Assembly (NCBI GenBank): GCA_030428025.1
Contig: JAUIBJ010000135.1
Location: 1-7,889, forward strand
Reading direction: 5' to 3'
DNA: 7,889 nt
Origin: Alphaproteobacteria bacterium
Lineage (GTDB): Bacteria; Pseudomonadota; Alphaproteobacteria; Rhodobacterales; Rhodobacteraceae
Position 1 is the stretch's first letter. Every line of letters begins with the position of its first letter. The notes under the pieces were generated by a model, which saw only the letters and a program-made list of their open reading frames with translations, was not told the origin of the DNA and did no database searches. Positions 1 through 7,213 of the stretch are shown here, in pieces. The position numbers were made by a program, and so were the translations under genes.

Positions 1-3000
1 CGCGCTCGAATTTCACGATCGCGGGCCATACGCCCGACCTGGTCTACAACACCGTCGATTTCGACGAGTTGCTGGCCCTGCCGGCCCCGGCGGCCGGCGG
101 AGTGTTGCGGGTCGGTCTGGTCAGTTCGAACATCCCCAAGAAGGGCATCTGGGATTTCGCCCAGGTGGCCGCGCGCGTGGCCAAAGAGCGGCCGGACGTT
201 CAGTTTCACCTGATCGGCCCGGAAACAGAACATACGGCCGAGATCGCGGCCGAGATCGAAGCCGGAAAACTGCCCGCATCGCTGAAGATCCTCGGTTACC
301 GCGACACACCGGCCAAGGCCATCGCGGAAATCGATCTGCTGCTCAACCTGTCGAACTTCAAGGAATCCTTCGGCCGGACCGTGCTGGAGGCGATGGCGGC
401 CCGGCGCCCCGTGATCGTTTACGATTATGGCGCGCCGCCGGAATTCGTGCGTCACGGCGAGACCGGCTTCGTCGTTGCCCTCTCCGACAAGGAAGCCGTG
501 GCCGGTGCCATCCTCCGCCTTGCCGGCGACCGCGACCTGCTGCAGCGGATGGGCCGGGCGGCCCAGGCCGAGGTGACGGAACGCTTCGGGCGCGAGGCCT
601 ATGTGCAGCAGATGCGCGCGGTGTACGACGGGTTGCTGTCCGAGCCCGCACCCGCGCCCCGCCGCATGGTGCTTCCCGCCCGCGCCGATCTGCGCCCGAC
701 GCCGCGCGAGGCGCTCCGGATCGCCTATTTCTGCTGGCATTTCCCGGTGCCCTCGGAAACCTTCGTGCTGAACGAACTGCGACTGCTCAAGGCGCAGGGC
801 CATGACGTGCGCGTCTACTGCAAGCAGTCCCCCTATCCGGATTTCAAACCGGATTTCGACATCGAATGGGAAAAGGTGCGCGATGCCGACCATCTGGCTG
901 AGCGTCTGAAGGAGACCGGCCGCACGGCCGTGCATGCGCATTTCGTCTATCCGACGGTGACCGACATGGTCTGGCCCGCCTGCGAGAAGGCCGAAATTCC
1001 CTTCACATGCATCGCCCACGCGCAGGACATCTTCCGCTACAAGAACGCGATCAAGAACAGGATCAGCGAATTCGCCCGCTCGCCCTATTGCCGGAAGATC
1101 TTCACGCTGTCGCGCTTTCATCGCCGGTTTCTCGAAAGCCGCGGCGTGCCGCGCGACAAGATCATGATCAATTCCAACTGCGTCGATCCAGATCTGTTTG
1201 CGGACGGAAAGATCGCGGAGCGCGAAAAGCGCAAGACCCGAAGCATCTGCGCCGTCTCGCGCTTTGCCGAGAAAAAGGGCCTGGACCGGCTGATCCGGGC
1301 CGGCAAGCTGCTCGAGAAGGACGGGATCACCATCAACATCTACGGCTATGGCGAGCTTGAAGAGAGCTACCGGACCCTGATCGCCGAGCAGAAGATAGAG
1401 AACGTCAAGCTGCACGGCCCGGTCAAGGGGCGCGAGGCCCTGCTCGACGTATTCCGGAAGCACGACCTTTTCGCCTGCCCCAGCGTGCGCGCGCATGACG
1501 GGGACATGGACGGCATTCCCACGACGTTGATGGAGGCGATGGCCGCAGGTCTGCCGGTGCTGACAACCGAGGTTGCCGGCATTCCCGATCTTGTCAGCGA
1601 TAACATTACCGGCCTTGTCTGCGACCCGGACCCCCAAGAACTGGCCGCGAGGATCCGCGGCTTCTACGCCCTTCCGGACACTGCCGTGGACTGCCTCATC
1701 GTCAACGCCGAGGCCCGGCTGCGGCGCAATCACAACGGTCCCGATCTGGTCGAGAACCTGTTGCGGGTCTGGGCGAACGAGACCATCGACCTGATGATCG
1801 TCAGCTGGAACAACCTGGCTCAGGTCTCCGAGGTGATCCGGCGGCTCTACAAGTTCACCTCGCTGCCCTTCCACCTCGTGGTGTGCGACAACGGCAGCGG
1901 TCCGGACACGCTGTCGCATCTGCTGGGGGTCTACGGAGAACGGGAGAATTTCACCCTTGTCCTGAACCGCGAAAACGCCCTTGTGGGCCCGGGCACCAAT
2001 ATCTGTCTGGAGCATGGCCGCTCCGACTACGCCATCTATGTCTGCGGCAAGGAAGGGATGACCACCGATTACGGGTGGGAAAAGACCTTCGTCAGCTACA
2101 TGAACGCTCATCCCGAGGTCGGGCAGGCGGGCACGCTGTGCTATTCGCCCAGCTATCTCTACGGTCGGGACTATCCGCAGGCGCAACAGCTGTTCGACAA
2201 GTTCCGCAATCCGCACTTCGCCACGGAAAACCCCGATCGCGAGTTCAGCCATGTCCAGGGCGGGTTCTTCATCCTCCGCCGGGCCATGATCGACCGGATA
2301 GGCGGGTTTTCAGATGCGGTTCCGCACAGTTCGACGGATGTGGAATTCAGCTATTACGTGGAAAGCTGCGGCTGGAAGCTGGGTGAGGTGCCGGGCGTGA
2401 TGGCGCTGTTCAACAAGACGCGGCCGGGGCTGATGCACCGGATCGACGAAACCCACGCGGCCCTGCACCCCCCGAGGCTGGACGAATTGCCGGCGCTCGA
2501 CGCCATCGCCAGACGGGAGGTGGCTCACTGCAATGCCTGCGGACGGCAAAGCGCTGCCTTTTCCGATCTGAACGGCGAGGCCGTTTGCCCGCATTGCGGC
2601 TCCACCCGGCGGGCTCGGTCGATCCACCGCGCGCTTGCCGAATCGATCCTGCTGTACCGGCGGCTGCTGGCCATGGCGGTCGATGTGCCCGAGTCGATCC
2701 AGAAATTCTGGCGCGAGCAGTTTCAGGGACGGGTGAACACCGGAGAGGAATTCGATTCCGAACTGGCCCGGGCCGGGTCGACCGATCTGGCCAAGGGCAG
2801 GCTGCATGTAATCCTGCTGAACGGCCTGCCCGACGACGGCAAGGCGGCAGATCGGCGCTTGGCCGAAGCGGCCCGCATCCTGTCCCCGGGGGGGACATTG
2901 TTCATCGCCGGGCTGCCCGAAACCCCGGAGTTCACGGCCAAAGTCGAGCGCCTGGGCTTTGTCGGTCAAGGCTCGAAGCGCTATGCCAGCAGCGTCAGCC

Positions 3001-3047
3001 ACTATGACTGGCATCCTGTGATGATTTTCAGGAGGGCTGCGCACTGA
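1..3047 (+). CDS. Modular glycosyltransferase (GT4-GT4-GT2-like-zinc ribbon-methyltransferase-like), 5' partial
   Basis: The frame is open from the left edge (first full codon at 3, called residue 1) to the TGA at 3045-3047, so the real start lies outside the window. Residues about 1-210 are the C-terminal half of a GT-B GT4 enzyme, with the EX7E nucleotide-sugar motif E121-E129. Residues about 238-590 are a complete second GT4 unit; its motif reads DGIPTTLME (503-511), with Asp in place of the first Glu. Residues about 593-815 resemble a GT-A/GT2 enzyme (DNGS at 629-632, HVQGGFF at 750, TDVEF at 778), but the place of the metal-binding DXD reads CGKEG (681-685). Then comes a CX2C-X15-CX2C zinc ribbon (Cys843, 846, 862, 865) and a methyltransferase-like tail (LSPGG at 960, HYDWHP at 1000) without a visible SAM glycine-rich motif. 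It is probably a cytoplasmic enzyme that adds several sugars to a surface glycan. Sugar specificity is unknown. Confidence 0.93.
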   Translation, partial: RSNFTIAGHTPDLVYNTVDFDELLALPAPAAGGVLRVGLVSSNIPKKGIWDFAQVAARVAKERPDVQFHLIGPETEHTAEIAAEIEAGKLPASLKILGYRDTPAKAIAEIDLLLNLSNFKESFGRTVLEAMAARRPVIVYDYGAPPEFVRHGETGFVVALSDKEAVAGAILRLAGDRDLLQRMGRAAQAEVTERFGREAYVQQMRAVYDGLLSEPAPAPRRMVLPARADLRPTPREALRIAYFCWHFPVPSETFVLNELRLLKAQGHDVRVYCKQSPYPDFKPDFDIEWEKVRDADHLAERLKETGRTAVHAHFVYPTVTDMVWPACEKAEIPFTCIAHAQDIFRYKNAIKNRISEFARSPYCRKIFTLSRFHRRFLESRGVPRDKIMINSNCVDPDLFADGKIAEREKRKTRSICAVSRFAEKKGLDRLIRAGKLLEKDGITINIYGYGELEESYRTLIAEQKIENVKLHGPVKGREALLDVFRKHDLFACPSVRAHDGDMDGIPTTLMEAMAAGLPVLTTEVAGIPDLVSDNITGLVCDPDPQELAARIRGFYALPDTAVDCLIVNAEARLRRNHNGPDLVENLLRVWANETIDLMIVSWNNLAQVSEVIRRLYKFTSLPFHLVVCDNGSGPDTLSHLLGVYGERENFTLVLNRENALVGPGTNICLEHGRSDYAIYVCGKEGMTTDYGWEKTFVSYMNAHPEVGQAGTLCYSPSYLYGRDYPQAQQLFDKFRNPHFATENPDREFSHVQGGFFILRRAMIDRIGGFSDAVPHSSTDVEFSYYVESCGWKLGEVPGVMALFNKTRPGLMHRIDETHAALHPPRLDELPALDAIARREVAHCNACGRQSAAFSDLNGEAVCPHCGSTRRARSIHRALAESILLYRRLLAMAVDVPESIQKFWREQFQGRVNTGEEFDSELARAGSTDLAKGRLHVILLNGLPDDGKAADRRLAEAARILSPGGTLFIAGLPETPEFTAKVERLGFVGQGSKRYASSVSHYDWHPVMIFRRAAH

Positions 3048-3294
3048 CCGCCAGTGCCCGAGATCGGGGGACAAGGGCGAGATGCCTCCGGCGCCCGGGT
3101 TCGGCAGCCGTCCGGCAGAGGGCCCGTTTCCGCAACCTGACCAGCCGGTCGACGAAGAAGACTATGCCAGAAACTGCCGAAGGGCTTTGGCCCCGGGCCG
3201 ACCGAAACCGGGATGGGGCGAGATGCCGCTGGTTCCTCCCGATCGGGTCGGGTAAAGGGAAGTCGCAAAATCGAATGAAGGAAGTCCGCGCAAG
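3048..3294. other. 247-bp gap between glycosyltransferase and sulfotransferase genes
   Basis: I see no convincing gene or RNA here. A 57-codon plus-strand reading frame (ATG 3082 to TAA 3253-3255) has a weak purine-rich stretch before it, but it is proline-rich, uses AGA and AGG codons rare in the neighbours, and resembles nothing I know. A 12-bp direct repeat (GGGCGAGATGCC) occurs at 3075-3086 and 3216-3227. The gap is wide enough to hold a promoter for the two sulfotransferase genes, but no convincing -35/-10 pair stands out. Confidence 0.4.
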
Positions 3295-4083
3295 ATGAAG
3301 GCGCCCAATCTATTTGTTCTTGGTGCTCAGAAGGCCGGTACGACCTACCTGGCCCGCGCTTTGGCCAACCATCCCGACGTGTTTTTTACCGAGCCCAAGG
3401 AAACCATGTTCTTTTCGCAGAAGAAGGTGCGTAAACGGGCTGACTATGAAGACTATCTGAGAACCTATTTCGCCGGCGCCGGCGACGAGACCTGGCGCGG
3501 GGAAGGTTCTACAACCTATCTTCAGTGGCCGCGGGTGCGGGAAAACTTCCATCGCTTCGTGCCGGACACGCCGCGCATGATCGTCTGCCTGCGGCATCCC
3601 GTCGACAAGGCGGTGTCGTTTTTCATTCATAACTGGCGCCGTGGGCGCTATGCGCCGGGAATGACCCTGAGCGATGCCAACAGCCTGGGTATACAGCTGT
3701 CGCCCTATCTCACGTCGCTCTATGCCGAATCGATCGCCGGCTGGCTGAACGGCTATCCGAACGACACGTTCCTGTTCATGAAATTTGACGATCTGGTCCG
3801 GGATCCAAAGGCCTTTGTCCGCCAGGCCACGGATTTCCTCGGGATCGCGCCGATGAAATCCGTGCCGTCGGGGCAGATCAATGCAGGGCTGCCCCTCGAC
3901 TTCGACGGCGAAAGCCTGACCGTGCGCAAGAGCGACAACCTGCCCCAAACCGAACTGCCCCGGTTTTCGATGCAGGAACTGAGCGACCTTCAGGACAGGT
4001 TCAACCATGATCTCAAACGCACGGAGCTGTTGACCGGGCTTGACCTGAAGAGCTGGTACAGGCTTCCGGAGTTTGCGCCCTGA
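3295..4083 (+). CDS. PAPS-dependent sulfotransferase (NDST/carbohydrate type)
   Basis: The 262-aa protein has the classic sulfotransferase layout. The N-terminal strand and P-loop that hold the 5'-phosphosulfate of PAPS read QKAGTTYL (residues 12-19), followed by the family's EPKET segment (33-37). The 3'-phosphate site reads RHPVDKAVSFF (100-110), and KFDDLVRDP (163-171) matches the conserved C-terminal part of the fold. Length fits a single-domain bacterial enzyme, with no signal peptide or membrane segment, so it should act in the cytoplasm on a glycan or lipid-linked precursor. The start is fixed by an in-frame stop at 3253, no other usual start codon after it, and an AAGGAAG ribosome site at 3278-3284. 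It lies between a glycosyltransferase and a second sulfotransferase, which points to sulfation of an exopolysaccharide or capsule. The true acceptor is unknown; a small-molecule acceptor cannot be excluded. Confidence 0.92.
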   Translation: MKAPNLFVLGAQKAGTTYLARALANHPDVFFTEPKETMFFSQKKVRKRADYEDYLRTYFAGAGDETWRGEGSTTYLQWPRVRENFHRFVPDTPRMIVCLRHPVDKAVSFFIHNWRRGRYAPGMTLSDANSLGIQLSPYLTSLYAESIAGWLNGYPNDTFLFMKFDDLVRDPKAFVRQATDFLGIAPMKSVPSGQINAGLPLDFDGESLTVRKSDNLPQTELPRFSMQELSDLQDRFNHDLKRTELLTGLDLKSWYRLPEFAP

Positions 4084-4137
4084 CGCGAAGCGCCTGACCG
4101 GGGAGGCGCGGGCCGAAAGAAACCACATGAGGTTCCA

Positions 4138-6156
4138 ATGAGTGCGAAATCGGAAAAATCGTCGCGAAAGGCAGTGCTGGTTCTCGGGATGCATCGTTCG
4201 GGCACCTCGGCTCTGGCCGGAACGCTGTCGATCCTGGGATGCGATCTGCCCGCGACCCCGATGAAGGCCGATCCGAACAATCCGAAGGGCTATTTCGAGT
4301 CCTCGAAATTCCATGTTCTGCACGATCAGCTGCTGCACTCCGCCGGATCGAGCTGGGACGATTGGCTGCCGGTCAATCAGGGCTGGTTCGAGAGCGCCCG
4401 CGCCGAGGAATACCGCGACCGGATCGCCACAGCTCTGCGAGAGGAGTTCGGCGACTCGCGCCTGTTCGTGATGAAGGACCCGCGCATCTGCCGGTTGCTT
4501 CCCCTGTGGTTCGACGTGCTGGATCACGAGGGCTGCGCGCCTCTTGTCGTCCATACGCATCGCCATCCGCTCGAAGTGGCCCGGTCGCTGGAACGGCGCG
4601 ATGGCATCGGCCTCGATCTGGGCATGCTGCTCTGGATTCGCCACATCCTCGACGCAGAGCGCGACTCCCGCGGCAGGCCCCGCTACTTCACCTCCTATGA
4701 GCGGGTGATGACCAGCTGGGCGGAAATGGCCGAGGGCTTGCAGGAGGCGCTGGACGTCAAGCTGCCGCGCATGACCAGGAAGGTGGCAGGCGAAGTCGAG
4801 GAGTTCCTTGCGCCGGACCTGAAGCATTTCTCCGACTCTCCGGACAAGGTGCTGCGCAGCCCGATGATTTCGGAATGGATTCGCGACATCTATCGCATCG
4901 TCGAAAGCTGGGCCGAGTCCGGCGAGAATGAGGATGACCTGCCAACCCTCGACCGGATCCGCGAGGAATTCGACACCGCCGCGCCGGCCTTTCACCGTCT
5001 TGTCGAGGTCGGACAGCAGACCTCCCGAGCGCTGAAGGACAAGATCGCCGAGCTAAGCCGGCTCAGCGACGAGAAGTCCGACCTGCAGGCGCAGCTGTCC
5101 GACAGCGGCAGCACCGTCAAGGAGCTTCGGCAGCAGCTTTCGGATGCGCAATCCGAAACCACGCGGCATCAGCAGGACATCGCCCGCCTCAACGAAGAGA
5201 AATCCGGGCTGGAATCCGAGCTTTCCGACAGCGGCAACACCGTCGAGGAACTGCGGCAGAAGCTGGCGGAGGCCCTGACTGAAAGCGAGACGCGCGCGGC
5301 GAAGCTTGTCGAATTGCAGCAGGATTTCGAGCAGCGGAACACGCTTGTCGACACGCTGACCCGCAAACTCGACAGCGCCGTCGCCGAGCACACGGCCGAA
5401 AGCGACCGCTCCAACCGGCTGGAGGCGGAACTGGAACAGGCGAAGGCCGAGCTTGCCGCTCTTAAGCACGAACTCGCCCAGACCCGAAGCCATCTGGAAC
5501 AGCGTACCCACGAGGCCGAACAGACCGCCCAGCAGCTTGCCGAGGCGAAATCAGAGGTTGCCGACAAGACCCGGCAGATCGAGACGTTGCGCGCCGAGAT
5601 CGGCCGCCAGCAGCACGAATTGGCCAGTCGGGACGAAATGGCGCGGCAGCATGCCTCGGACATGGCCAACATCTCGACGCTTCTGTCGGAACGCGAAAGC
5701 AGTCTCAACGCCAGCCAGCAGGAGATCGCCCGGCTGGAGGGCAGCCTGAAATCTGTCACCGACCAGCTCAACGAGGAGCGGCTTTCGCATGCGGCCGCCG
5801 TGGCGCGGGACGCCGAGCAGGTGCGCGAACTTGAGCACAGCGTGGAGTCGCAGGTGCGCGAACTGACCCAGATCGCGCAACTCCTCCTCGATACCGAGAC
5901 CAAGCTGGAACAGGCCCAGGCCAAGTCGAGCCAGGACAGCGAACAGATGCGGAAGCTTCAGGCCGAGCTTGAGGAGGTTCGCACCACATCGAAGGTGGCC
6001 GAGAAGGAAACGGCCGATCTGAAAGACAAGCTGAAGAAGATGACTGACAAGTCGAAGAAGGCCGAAGCCCGGGTTGCCGATCTGGAAAGCAGCCGGTCCT
6101 GGCGGATAACCGCCCCCCTCAGAAGCATCAGCCGCGTGCTGACGGGCCGGCGCTGA
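4138..6156 (+). CDS. Sulfotransferase-like domain fused to long coiled coil with SWRITAPLR tail
   Basis: This is a 672-aa two-part protein. Residues about 10-260 look like a second, divergent sulfotransferase: P-loop GMHRSGTSAL (17-26), MKDPRICRLLPLW (112-124) and a 3'-phosphate-site-like HRHPLEVARSL (141-151). Residues about 296-650 are nearly unbroken heptads rich in Glu, Lys, Gln, Ala and Leu, without Pro or Cys that would break a helix. They include two copies of a 33-residue unit 42 residues apart. The end, SRSWRITAPLR plus a basic run (652-672), is a tail seen at the C-terminus of many polysaccharide-assembly and glycosyltransferase proteins. The start follows a TGAGG ribosome site (4128-4132), and an in-frame stop at 4081 leaves no other usual start. 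It is 54 bp after the first sulfotransferase gene and probably co-transcribed with it. I infer a sulfotransferase held in an oligomeric assembly; catalytic activity is not proven. Confidence 0.92.
   Translation: MSAKSEKSSRKAVLVLGMHRSGTSALAGTLSILGCDLPATPMKADPNNPKGYFESSKFHVLHDQLLHSAGSSWDDWLPVNQGWFESARAEEYRDRIATALREEFGDSRLFVMKDPRICRLLPLWFDVLDHEGCAPLVVHTHRHPLEVARSLERRDGIGLDLGMLLWIRHILDAERDSRGRPRYFTSYERVMTSWAEMAEGLQEALDVKLPRMTRKVAGEVEEFLAPDLKHFSDSPDKVLRSPMISEWIRDIYRIVESWAESGENEDDLPTLDRIREEFDTAAPAFHRLVEVGQQTSRALKDKIAELSRLSDEKSDLQAQLSDSGSTVKELRQQLSDAQSETTRHQQDIARLNEEKSGLESELSDSGNTVEELRQKLAEALTESETRAAKLVELQQDFEQRNTLVDTLTRKLDSAVAEHTAESDRSNRLEAELEQAKAELAALKHELAQTRSHLEQRTHEAEQTAQQLAEAKSEVADKTRQIETLRAEIGRQQHELASRDEMARQHASDMANISTLLSERESSLNASQQEIARLEGSLKSVTDQLNEERLSHAAAVARDAEQVRELEHSVESQVRELTQIAQLLLDTETKLEQAQAKSSQDSEQMRKLQAELEEVRTTSKVAEKETADLKDKLKKMTDKSKKAEARVADLESSRSWRITAPLRSISRVLTGRR
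5059..5283 (+). repeat. Internal coiled-coil duplication, two 33-residue copies 126 bp apart
   Basis: Residues 308-340 and 350-382 of the coiled-coil sulfotransferase align without gaps, with 20 of 33 identical positions by hand count. Both contain LSDSG[SN]TV[KE]ELRQ[QK]L. The 42-residue period equals six heptads, so the duplication keeps the hydrophobic seam in register. The copies differ mostly at synonymous or conservative positions, suggesting an old duplication rather than a recent one. Confidence 0.75.
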
Positions 6157-6276
6157 CACGTTCGTCTGGCAGGCTGTCCTGCACCGGCCGCGGCCTGCGC
6201 ACAGCCAGTCGTTACGACCACGACCTCGATGAAAGACCCGCGGTCGAACAGCCGACGCCGGCCCACCGCGATGGCA
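6157..6276. other. Convergent intergenic gap
   Basis: These 120 bp separate the end of the plus-strand glycan genes from the end of the minus-strand cupin gene. A 5-bp hairpin (GCAGG-CTGT-CCTGC, 6169-6182) and a 4-bp hairpin next to a short T run on the minus strand (6231-6245) are present. Neither is strong enough to call an intrinsic terminator. No reading frame of note is seen. Confidence 0.4.
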
Positions 6277-6879
6277 TCAGCCCATGATCTGGGATTTTTC
6301 GATGGTTCCTGCGTTCCACAGATAGCCGATCAGCAGAGGCTGGCCCCGGTCTGTCCGCATGCCGTGCAATTGCCAGGGCGGGTTGTGAACGATGGTGCCG
6401 GCAGGCCGGCGCTGCCAGCCGGCGCCGGCGATGTTCCAGGACGCCTCGCCGGACAGCACGAGATAAGCCTCCTCGGCCGAATGCCTGTGCACGGGGTATT
6501 CCACCCCGGGCCCCAGGAACAGGAAGCCCGACAGCAGCCGGTCACTGTCTACGTAACCGTCGGGGCCGAACATCGTGGTCCAACCGTAGAGGCGCAGGAA
6601 GTCCGCGCCGAGATCGTCTTCGGAATAGGTCTGCCGCCAGTGCAGATGCGGAGCCCGCCCCGTCAGTTCGCGCACCAGTGGCGCGGTGTCCTTGGGCGCG
6701 TTTCCGAGAGCCTCGGGCAGGAAGGCGGTGACCGGCAGGTCCCGTGGCGGCACGGCCCGGTCCGCGCGGCCCCTTTCGGGCCAGTTTTCCAGGATGCGTG
6801 CCACCGCTTTGTGGCCGCTTTTTTGGAACAGCCGGTGCAGCCCTTCGACCAGGGGGGCGATATCGGGTGCTGGGGGCAT
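6277..6879 (-). CDS. Cupin of the dimethylsulfoniopropionate lyase family (DddQ/DddL-like)
   Basis: The 200-aa protein is a single cupin. From ATG 6879, motif 1 reads GPGVEYPVHRHSAEEAY: Tyr128, His131, His133, Glu137 and Tyr139. Motif 2 holds His172 in VHNPPWQLHGM. The spacing Tyr-5-His-4-Glu-2-Tyr and the distant His match the DddQ active site as I recall it (Y120, H125, E129, Y131, H163 in the Ruegeria enzyme), so all metal and catalytic positions appear to be kept. Members cleave DMSP to dimethyl sulfide and acrylate in the cytoplasm. The helical N-terminal part and total length also fit DddQ. A TTG at 6894 is possible, but a GGAGGA site 7 nt before the ATG makes 6879 the better start. No acrylate-handling or DMSP-uptake gene is adjacent, and many relatives are untested, so family membership is firmer than the reaction. 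Confidence 0.85.
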   Translation of the reverse strand: MPPAPDIAPLVEGLHRLFQKSGHKAVARILENWPERGRADRAVPPRDLPVTAFLPEALGNAPKDTAPLVRELTGRAPHLHWRQTYSEDDLGADFLRLYGWTTMFGPDGYVDSDRLLSGFLFLGPGVEYPVHRHSAEEAYLVLSGEASWNIAGAGWQRRPAGTIVHNPPWQLHGMRTDRGQPLLIGYLWNAGTIEKSQIMG

Positions 6880-6886
6880 GGACGGA

Positions 6887-6892
6887 TCCTCC
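6887..6892 (-). promoter_or_regulatory. Ribosome binding site deciding the cupin start
   Basis: The minus strand carries GGAGGA ending 7 nt before ATG 6879. This is a near-perfect Shine-Dalgarno sequence at ideal spacing. The upstream in-frame TTG (6894) would place this site inside the gene, so the ATG is preferred. Confidence 0.75.
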
Positions 6893-6941
6893 AATTCGTT
6901 GCGTCCGGTCGGGCGGTATTGCTGCGCACGGCCGCGGCAGT

Positions 6942-7094
6942 CGGGTCCTTTCCTGGCACCGGGCTGAGCAGGAAGTTGATATAGGGATCGTGGGAGGTGG
7001 TGAAGGCGGTACCTTGCGGACCGGCCTCGACGGCGCGGCCGGATTGCATCGCCACAACCGCGTCGGCGCTGGCGCGCAAGGTGACGGCCTCATG
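6942..7094 (-). pseudogene. Remnant of an oligopeptide/dipeptide-type ABC transporter ATPase C-terminus
   Basis: Reading the minus strand from 7094, 51 codons give HEAVTLRASADAVVAMQSG, then GRAVEAGPQ, then HDPYINFLLSPVPGKDP. This follows the stretch after the H-loop histidine of OppD/DppD-type ATPases (HDLxVVRxxADxVxVMxxGxxVExGP...HPYxxxLLxxVP). Upstream of 7094 the similarity stops at once: no Walker A, signature or Walker B motif is present. Downstream the frame runs on without a stop into the cupin gene in another frame. It therefore cannot be a working gene. It looks like the scar of a deletion between the cupin gene and the tRNA fragment; the lost transporter may once have been the cupin's neighbour. 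Confidence 0.6.
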
Positions 7095-7166
7095 CGCATC
7101 CTTTCCGGACCGCGGCCAGGAACACGCTGCCGCCTGTCGGTTAACCTGATCGAGGAGGGAAAAAGG

Positions 7167-7213
7167 TGGAGGCGAGTACCGGAATCGAACCGGTGTACAC
7201 GGATTTGCAATCC
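7167..7213 (-). tRNA. tRNA-Cys(GCA) 3' half only; probable att site of an integrated element
   Basis: On the minus strand the sequence runs from the anticodon stem-loop (GGATTGCAAATCC, anticodon GCA) through the variable loop, a perfect 5-bp T stem (ACCGG/CCGGT) with loop TTCGATT, the acceptor 3' strand ACTCGCC, the Cys discriminator T and the encoded CCA. The matching 5' acceptor strand GGCGAGT and a D arm are absent: positions 7214-7260 show neither. The base 5' of the GGA also breaks the anticodon stem (G-G at 28-42). A T run follows the CCA on the minus strand (A run at 7160-7164 on plus), fitting a native tRNA trailer. A tRNA cut exactly at the anticodon stem-loop is the usual mark left by tyrosine-recombinase integration. 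An intact copy should exist at the other end of the element. Confidence 0.85.

Noticed and set aside
3075..3227. 12-bp direct repeat GGGCGAGATGCC
   Set aside because: Short, 141 bp apart, with no matching context; probably chance in GC-rich DNA.
3082..3255. 57-codon plus-strand reading frame in the 3048-3294 gap
   Set aside because: Proline-rich, no known motif, weak ribosome site, and AGA/AGG codons unlike the neighbouring genes.
3310..4995. 561-codon open frame on the minus strand
   Set aside because: Antisense to two well-supported sulfotransferase genes; such long shadows are expected in GC-rich coding DNA, and its translation shows no domain.
6169..6245. Small hairpins in the convergent gap as intrinsic terminators
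   Set aside because: Stems of 4-5 bp and no proper T run after them.
6880..6894. TTG at 6894 as start of the cupin gene
   Set aside because: The GGAGGA ribosome site would fall inside the gene; ATG 6879 has it at ideal spacing.
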